Source: Asaia bogorensis (lineage in GTDB: Bacteria; Pseudomonadota; Alphaproteobacteria; Acetobacterales; Acetobacteraceae). From it: a DNA stretch of 10,393 nt. Below are positions 6,571-10,393 of this stretch, in pieces (position 1 is the first letter of the stretch; every line of letters starts with the position of its first letter). The notes under the pieces were generated by a model, which saw only the letters and a list, made by a program, of their open reading frames with translations, had not been told where the DNA came from and did no database searches. The stretch spans positions 1 to 10,393 of the forward strand of contig CAMCZJ010000107.1 in NCBI GenBank assembly GCA_945886995.1, in the 5' to 3' direction. A program made the translations under genes and the position numbers.

Positions 6571-7683
6571 ATGCCAAGCCGACTTTTTTCGCCCTTCACC
6601 CTGCGGGGCCTGACGCTGCCCAACCGCATCGTGGTTTCCCCCATGGCGCAGTATTCCGGCACTCCAGACAATGAGGCGACGGATTGGCACCTGATGCATT
6701 ACGGAAATTTCTCGGTCTCTGGCGCTGGCCTGATGTTTTTTGAGGCAACGGCGGTGGAACCGCGCGGGCGGGTTGGGCGGTTCGATCTGGGCTTATGGAA
6801 TGACGCGCAGCAGGCATCTCTCGCACGGGTAATGGCGTTTTGCCGTCAGCATGGCCAGGCGAAAATCGCGATGCAATTGGCGCATTCGGGGCGGAAGGGC
6901 TCCACCGCGCAGCCCTGGATGGGCGGCAAGTATATCGGGCCGGAGGAAGGCGGCTGGCAGCCGATCAGCCCCGGCGATATCGCCTTCCCCGGCCGGCCGG
7001 CGCCGCGCATGCTGGACCATCCGGGCCTCGCGGAGATCAAGGAATTCTTTGTGCAAGCAACCAGGCGGACGGATGCGCTCGGCGTTGATTTGATTGAGCT
7101 GCATGCGGCGCATGGCTATTTGCTGCATTCCTTCCTGTCGCCGCTATCCAATAATCGGAATGATGAATATGGCGGGGATATCACGGGCCGCATGCGCTTC
7201 CCGCTGGAGGTCTTCGCCGCCATGCGCGCGGTTTGGCCTGAGGAAAAGCCTCTTGGTGTGCGGGTTTCCGCAACGGATTGGATCGAAGGCGGTTGGACGC
7301 TGCAGGATAGCGTGGTTTTCGCGCAGGAATTGAAGAAGCTTGGCTGTGATTTCATCTGTGCGTCTTCCGGCGGCAGCAGCCCCGATCAGCAGATTGATCT
7401 TGGCCCCGGCTATCAGGTGCCCATGGCGCGGCGCATTCGTGAAGATGCCGGTATTCCAACCATCGCCGTTGGGCTCATCAATGAACCGGCGCAGGCGGAT
7501 CAGGCGTTGCGCGATGGTGCGGCGGATCTGATCGCGATTGGCCGGGGCATGAGCTATAACCCGCGATGGGCCTGGCATGCGGCTGAGGCGCTGCGCGAAC
7601 AGGCGGCCTTCCCGCCGCAATATGCGCGCAGCCATCCCAGCATGCGCTTCGGCGATTTCACGAAATTACCCTCCACGCGCTGA
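6571..7683 (+). CDS. Old Yellow Enzyme family NADH:flavin oxidoreductase (YqjM/NamA-like)
   Basis: This 370-residue FMN-dependent TIM-barrel ene-reductase aligns well with the YqjM class; such enzymes reduce the C=C of alpha,beta-unsaturated carbonyls with NAD(P)H. Visible are PNRIVVSPM (17-25), Tyr28, LAHSGRKGS, and IELHAAHGYLLHSFLSPLSNN, with the substrate-binding pair His178 and His181. These are followed by the NDEYGG motif, RVSATDW (Arg231) and the FMN-phosphate region AIGRG. Residue 26, the Cys that tunes the flavin in YqjM, is Ala here (PMAQYS). I chose the ATG at 6571 over 6499: the upstream 24 codons are Arg/Pro-rich and unlike the family, while MPSRLFSPF is the typical N-terminus. 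It heads the rightward arm, divergent from the BVMO. The family is certain; the physiological substrate is unknown, and a role reducing an enone before the BVMO step is inference. Confidence 0.94.
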   Translation: MPSRLFSPFTLRGLTLPNRIVVSPMAQYSGTPDNEATDWHLMHYGNFSVSGAGLMFFEATAVEPRGRVGRFDLGLWNDAQQASLARVMAFCRQHGQAKIAMQLAHSGRKGSTAQPWMGGKYIGPEEGGWQPISPGDIAFPGRPAPRMLDHPGLAEIKEFFVQATRRTDALGVDLIELHAAHGYLLHSFLSPLSNNRNDEYGGDITGRMRFPLEVFAAMRAVWPEEKPLGVRVSATDWIEGGWTLQDSVVFAQELKKLGCDFICASSGGSSPDQQIDLGPGYQVPMARRIREDAGIPTIAVGLINEPAQADQALRDGAADLIAIGRGMSYNPRWAWHAAEALREQAAFPPQYARSHPSMRFGDFTKLPSTR

Positions 7684-7780
7684 AGCCGCCCCTTGACTGA
7701 GGGCGCTTCCGGGCGGAGCCTTTGCCCATAAATAACAGCGCTGGCCGTGCAAGCCCGGCGCAACGGTGATGAGGAATGTC

Positions 7781-8695
7781 ATGAAGCTTGGTTTCATCGG
7801 CCTTGGGAACATTGGTGGCGTCATGGCGCGGCGCCTGGTGAAGGCCGGCCATGCGCTGGTGGTGCATGATCTTGATCAGAAGGCGGTGGCATCGCTTACG
7901 GCCATGGGTGCCACGGCCGCGACCAGCGCGCGAGATGTCGCCGATCAATGCGATGCGGCGCTGCTCAGCCTGCCGACACCAGCGGCGGTGGAAGCGGTGG
8001 CTTTAGGCGCGGATGGGTTGGTGCATGGCAATAAGGCGAAGATCGTGGTGGACCTTTCTACCACCGGTCCCACGGTTGCGCGGCGCGTGGCGGAAGGCTT
8101 GGCAGCCAAAGGCATTCATTTGATTGATGGGCCAGTCAGCGGCGGTGTTTCGGGGGCCGAGGCCGGTACGCTCGCCATCATGACATCGGGTGATATCGCG
8201 TCGCAAAAGGCGGTGGAGCCCGTGCTCAAGCAGATCGGGCAGAATATCTTCTACCTGGGTGCGGAACCCGGCCTTGGGCAGACCATGAAGCTGGTGAACA
8301 ACGTCATCCTGGCCAGCAATACATTAGCGTGTTTGGAAGGTATGGTGCTGGGTGCCAAAGCAGGTCTTGATACCAAGCTGATGTTTGACGTGCTGAATGC
8401 CTCCAGCGGGCGTTCCTTCATGTCTGAAAAGCGTGTGCCGCAGGCCATCACGGAACGCGCCCAGGGTTTCCCGGTGCGCTTTGCCGCGGGGTTGATGCAC
8501 AAGGATGTGAAGCTGTGCCTGGAAGAAGCTGAACGCTTTGGTGTGCCCATGTTCATGGGGCCAGCCGCGCGGCAGTATCTTTCCATGGCTTTGGCCATGG
8601 GTTCCGGGCCGGAGGATTTCGTTTCCACAATCCAGCATATGGAAAAACTGGCGGGCGTTGAAGTGCGCGCCACGCCCAAGGAAGCCGGCGGCTGA
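7781..8695 (+). CDS. NAD(P)-dependent beta-hydroxyacid dehydrogenase (3-hydroxyisobutyrate dehydrogenase / tartronate semialdehyde reductase family)
   Basis: This 304-residue protein has the normal family length of about 295-300. Enzymes of this family interconvert beta-hydroxyacids and their semialdehydes. The Rossmann motif FIGLGNIGG gives GxGxxG at 7, 9 and 12, followed by an acidic residue in VVHDLD. The substrate-binding loop DGPVSGGVSGAEAG begins at residue 116, with Ser120. The catalytic Lys is Lys170 in MKLVNN. The C-terminal helical domain has MHKDVKLCLEEAERFGVP. I chose the ATG at 7781, with GAGG 6 bases upstream; in-frame GTG/ATG codons at 7766 and 7769 would only add residues before the strand that starts the fold. 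It lies 97 bp after the OYE gene and 35 bp before the LLM gene. It could reduce a semialdehyde released by the HpcH/HpaI aldolase on the opposite arm. The exact substrate is not determinable. Confidence 0.93.
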   Translation: MKLGFIGLGNIGGVMARRLVKAGHALVVHDLDQKAVASLTAMGATAATSARDVADQCDAALLSLPTPAAVEAVALGADGLVHGNKAKIVVDLSTTGPTVARRVAEGLAAKGIHLIDGPVSGGVSGAEAGTLAIMTSGDIASQKAVEPVLKQIGQNIFYLGAEPGLGQTMKLVNNVILASNTLACLEGMVLGAKAGLDTKLMFDVLNASSGRSFMSEKRVPQAITERAQGFPVRFAAGLMHKDVKLCLEEAERFGVPMFMGPAARQYLSMALAMGSGPEDFVSTIQHMEKLAGVEVRATPKEAGG

Positions 8696-8715
8696 TAGCA
8701 CCAAAAGCATAGGGG

Positions 8716-8723
8716 AAGGAGGA
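8716..8723 (+). promoter_or_regulatory. Strong Shine-Dalgarno site for the LLM-class oxidoreductase
   Basis: AAGGAGGA is an almost full match to the 16S anti-Shine-Dalgarno and sits 7 bases before the ATG at 8731. It is the strongest ribosome-binding site in the window, it fixes that start, and it suggests high translation of this gene relative to its neighbours. Confidence 0.75.
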
Positions 8724-8730
8724 AGCAATA

Positions 8731-9801
8731 ATGGAATTCGGTATTCTGATGACCAGCCACCCCAATCCGGTGGAAGAACCCTATCCGCATCAGGGTGTCA
8801 CCGCGCGCACCACTGAGGAAATTCTGCGCGCCGAAGCGCTTGGGTATGATACGGCCTGGATCGCTGAACATCACTTCAGCACGACTTACGGCATTATGCC
8901 GGATTGCTTTGTGTATATGTCCTACCTTGCGGCGCGGACCAGCCGCATCAAGCTTGCCGCTGGCGTGATCACGCTGCCATTGTATGACCCGATCCGGGTT
9001 GTGGAGAACACCGCTTTCGTGGATGTGCTGTCCAATGGCCGTGTCATGCTGGGCCTGGGCAGCGGTTATCGGCCTTATGAGTTTGAAGGTCTGGGCAAGG
9101 ATTTTGAGGCGCGGCGCGATATTGTGGAAGAAAGCGTCAAGCTGATTTTCGATGGCTTCCATCGCCGGCGCTGGACGCATGAGGGAAAGTTCTTCAAGGG
9201 CAAGGTGGAAGGGCAATATGAAATGCTGCCCGTACCGGTCCAGCTTCCGCATCCGCCGCTTTATATGGCGGGCGGGACCGATCGGTCCATCGCCTATGCC
9301 GGGCGCAATGGCTTCGGGCTGATGCTGAGCACTCTACCTGGGATTGATACTCTTGCCGGGCAAGCCAAGATCTATCGCGAAGCACTAGCCACCGCGCCCG
9401 TGCCGCAGCGCGACAACCCAGCGGCGGGCCATATTGATATTGCGCGCATGGTCTATGTGGCGGAAACCGATGAACAGGCGCAGGCGGATACCGAAGAACA
9501 CATTCTCAAACACATCCGCAATTTCAACAGTGCCGGCACCAGCGGCTATCTTGGCACGGTCTCCGAAAAAGGACAGGCGCTGGATTATGGCGTCTTGGCC
9601 GAAACGACGCTTTTGCATGGCAGTCCGGCCACCGTGATTGCGAAGCTCCGCGCCCTGCAGGCACGGACGGGCATGACCAGCCTGCTGCTGCATTATCCGC
9701 CCTATTACGGGCATGAGAAAATCCTGCGCAGCCTGACGCTTTTCGCCCAGCATGTGATCCCGGCCTTCCGCCCGCCAGCAAGCCGAATGGCGGCGGAATA
9801 G
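8731..9801 (+). CDS. LLM-class (luciferase-like) flavin-dependent oxidoreductase
   Basis: This 356-residue protein has the bacterial luciferase-like TIM-barrel length. Family members use reduced FMN or F420, often supplied by a separate reductase, for monooxygenation, including type II Baeyer-Villiger reactions and alkane or sulfonate oxidation. Recognisable are FGILMTSHP at the N-terminus, AEALGYDTAWIAEHHF (34-49) with the luciferase-like EHHF, the LAARTSRIKLAAGVITLP strand-loop (RIKLAAGVITLP is the core), DPIRVVENTAFVDVLSNGR, LGLGSGYRPYEFEG, and a C-terminal block with LLHYPPYYG. The start is fixed by the strong ribosome-binding site. It follows the beta-hydroxyacid dehydrogenase by 35 bp and is probably co-transcribed. 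No flavin reductase is visible. The family is confident; a role as a second, two-component oxygenase of the pathway is inference. Confidence 0.92.
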   Translation: MEFGILMTSHPNPVEEPYPHQGVTARTTEEILRAEALGYDTAWIAEHHFSTTYGIMPDCFVYMSYLAARTSRIKLAAGVITLPLYDPIRVVENTAFVDVLSNGRVMLGLGSGYRPYEFEGLGKDFEARRDIVEESVKLIFDGFHRRRWTHEGKFFKGKVEGQYEMLPVPVQLPHPPLYMAGGTDRSIAYAGRNGFGLMLSTLPGIDTLAGQAKIYREALATAPVPQRDNPAAGHIDIARMVYVAETDEQAQADTEEHILKHIRNFNSAGTSGYLGTVSEKGQALDYGVLAETTLLHGSPATVIAKLRALQARTGMTSLLLHYPPYYGHEKILRSLTLFAQHVIPAFRPPASRMAAE

Positions 9802-9803
9802 GC

Positions 9804-9887
9804 ATGGATTTTAGCCGGCGTCTGGGGTATGAGGCGACCGTCTCAGGCTTCGAAAAGCCAACAGGGAGAAGAAGGGAAACACCATGA
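9804..9887 (+). CDS. Possible 27-codon mini-ORF linking the LLM gene and the ABC receptor gene
   Basis: An ATG two bases after the LLM stop opens a 27-codon frame (beginning MDFSRRLGYE) whose TGA overlaps the next gene's ATG as ATGA. It contains three consecutive Arg codons AGA-AGA-AGG, rare in this GC-rich sequence, but these coincide with the purine-rich ribosome-binding region of the next gene. The match at both ends could be a translational-coupling leader or chance; I recognise no family. The upstream ribosome-binding site is weak (GGCGGA). Treat as low-confidence. Confidence 0.2.
   Translation: MDFSRRLGYEATVSGFEKPTGRRRETP
9846..9859 (+). other. Small stem-loop upstream of the ABC receptor gene
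   Basis: GGCTT-CGAA-AAGCC is a perfect 5-bp stem with a 4-base loop, 24 bp before the start at 9884 and just upstream of the purine-rich ribosome-binding region. No T-tract follows. It may be a processing or stabilising hairpin between the LLM gene and the binding-protein gene, but a 5-bp stem can occur by chance. Confidence 0.25.
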
Positions 9888-10393
9888 CGATTGAAAGACG
9901 CTCCATTCTGGCCGCTACTGGCGGCGCTGCGGCGCTGGGCGGGTTGCCCTGGCGCAGTGCGCGCGCGCAAGCGGCGAATACCATCAAGATTGGTATTCTG
10001 ACTGATATGTCGGGCACTTTTCGTGACATTAACGGCCCAACCACGGTTGCCTGCGCCCGCCTTGCCGTTCAGGAATTCGGCCAGCGTGGCTTCAATGTGG
10101 AAACCGTTGTGGCGGATCACCAGAACCGACCCGATGTTGCGTTGAATATTGCGCGCCAATGGTATGACCGTGACGGCGTGGATATGACACTCAGCCTGGC
10201 CGCTTCTTCCGTGGCGCTGGCGGTTGCGGAACTCACGCGTGAGAAGAACAAGGTCACCATCCCAACCTCTACCGCCACATCGGATATGACTGGCCGTGCT
10301 TGCACGCCGAATACGGTGCATTGGGCCTATGACACTTACATGCTCGCCAAATCCACCGGCGGTGCGACAGTGCGCGCTGGCGGCGATACCTGG
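9884..10393 (+). CDS. ABC transporter substrate-binding protein, branched-chain amino acid (LivK-like) type, 5' part
   Basis: The first 170 residues of a periplasmic binding protein run off the right edge; the family is usually near 400 residues. The N-terminus starts MTIERRSILAATGG, a twin-Arg signal-like sequence with probable cleavage after ARA (about residue 28). The mature part begins with IKIGILTDMSGTFRDINGP, the type I periplasmic-binding-protein start, followed by ACARLAVQEFG, VVADHQNRPDVALNIARQWYD, and the SLAASSVALAVAELTREKN and PTSTATSDMTG segments. These fit the LivK-like subgroup that binds amides, amino acids or aromatic and carboxylic compounds. The start has GAAGGG upstream. 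It is 82 bp after the LLM gene, and permease and ATPase genes would be expected just outside the window. The ligand is unknown. Confidence 0.9.
   Translation, partial: MTIERRSILAATGGAAALGGLPWRSARAQAANTIKIGILTDMSGTFRDINGPTTVACARLAVQEFGQRGFNVETVVADHQNRPDVALNIARQWYDRDGVDMTLSLAASSVALAVAELTREKNKVTIPTSTATSDMTGRACTPNTVHWAYDTYMLAKSTGGATVRAGGDTW

Noticed and set aside
6445..6699. N-terminal extension of the BVMO reading frame to 6699
   Set aside because: The extra 85 codons run antisense through the promoter region and the start of the OYE gene and show no family character. A good ribosome-binding site and family length support the start at 6444.
7686..7716. CCGCCC...GGGCGG as a terminator after the OYE gene
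   Set aside because: The stem is only 6 bp with a 19-base loop and no T-tract, unconvincing as an intrinsic terminator.
7693..7734. TTGACT followed by CATAAATA as a sigma-70 promoter for the beta-hydroxyacid dehydrogenase
   Set aside because: The two boxes are about 28 bases apart, too far for a -35/-10 pair, and each lacks a partner at 16-18 bp.
8251..9252. 333-codon minus-strand frame across the dehydrogenase and LLM genes
   Set aside because: It spans two well-supported plus-strand genes and their junction, with no conserved motif.

Overview
The window reads as a chromosomal segment of a moderately GC-rich proteobacterium. Tat-like solute-binding proteins, a Bug-family receptor, and LLM-class and Baeyer-Villiger flavoenzymes next to each other suggest a metabolically versatile alphaproteobacterium, perhaps Acetobacteraceae/Rhodospirillales. 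That placement is inference from gene content, with no marker phylogeny behind it. Gene density is high, intergenic gaps are short, and every gene looks intact. I see no RNA genes, insertion sequences, CRISPR arrays or phage genes.

Left edge (1-1771): the 5' two thirds of uvrB runs leftward off the window. It is divergent from a small membrane protein of the DUF3429 type. These look like housekeeping or unrelated genes.

Leftward catabolic arm (6444 down to 1779): a type I Baeyer-Villiger-like monooxygenase comes first, then an HpcH/HpaI-family aldolase 3 bp after it, then an acyl-CoA dehydrogenase, then a Bug-type (tripartite tricarboxylate) periplasmic binding protein. Spacing suggests one transcript. 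The arm ends convergently, 7 bp from the DUF3429 gene.

Rightward catabolic arm (6571 to the right edge): a YqjM-class Old Yellow Enzyme comes first, then a beta-hydroxyacid dehydrogenase (3-hydroxyisobutyrate / tartronate semialdehyde reductase type), an LLM-class flavin-dependent oxidoreductase, and the start of a branched-chain-amino-acid-type ABC substrate-binding protein that runs off the window.

The two arms share a 126-bp divergent promoter region (6445-6570) that contains a 15-bp near-perfect palindrome, a plausible operator. Read together, the genes suggest uptake and breakdown of a small, possibly alicyclic or alpha,beta-unsaturated carbonyl compound. The steps would be reduction of the C=C (OYE), oxygen insertion next to a ketone (BVMO, or the LLM enzyme), CoA-ester dehydrogenation, retro-aldol cleavage and reduction of the resulting semialdehyde. 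The substrate cannot be read from the sequence, and no regulator or CoA ligase lies in the window. The most notable details are an Ala in place of the OYE flavin-tuning Cys, a Gly in place of the usual C-terminal catalytic Glu of the acyl-CoA dehydrogenase, the shared palindrome, and a 27-codon mini-ORF bridging the last two genes.
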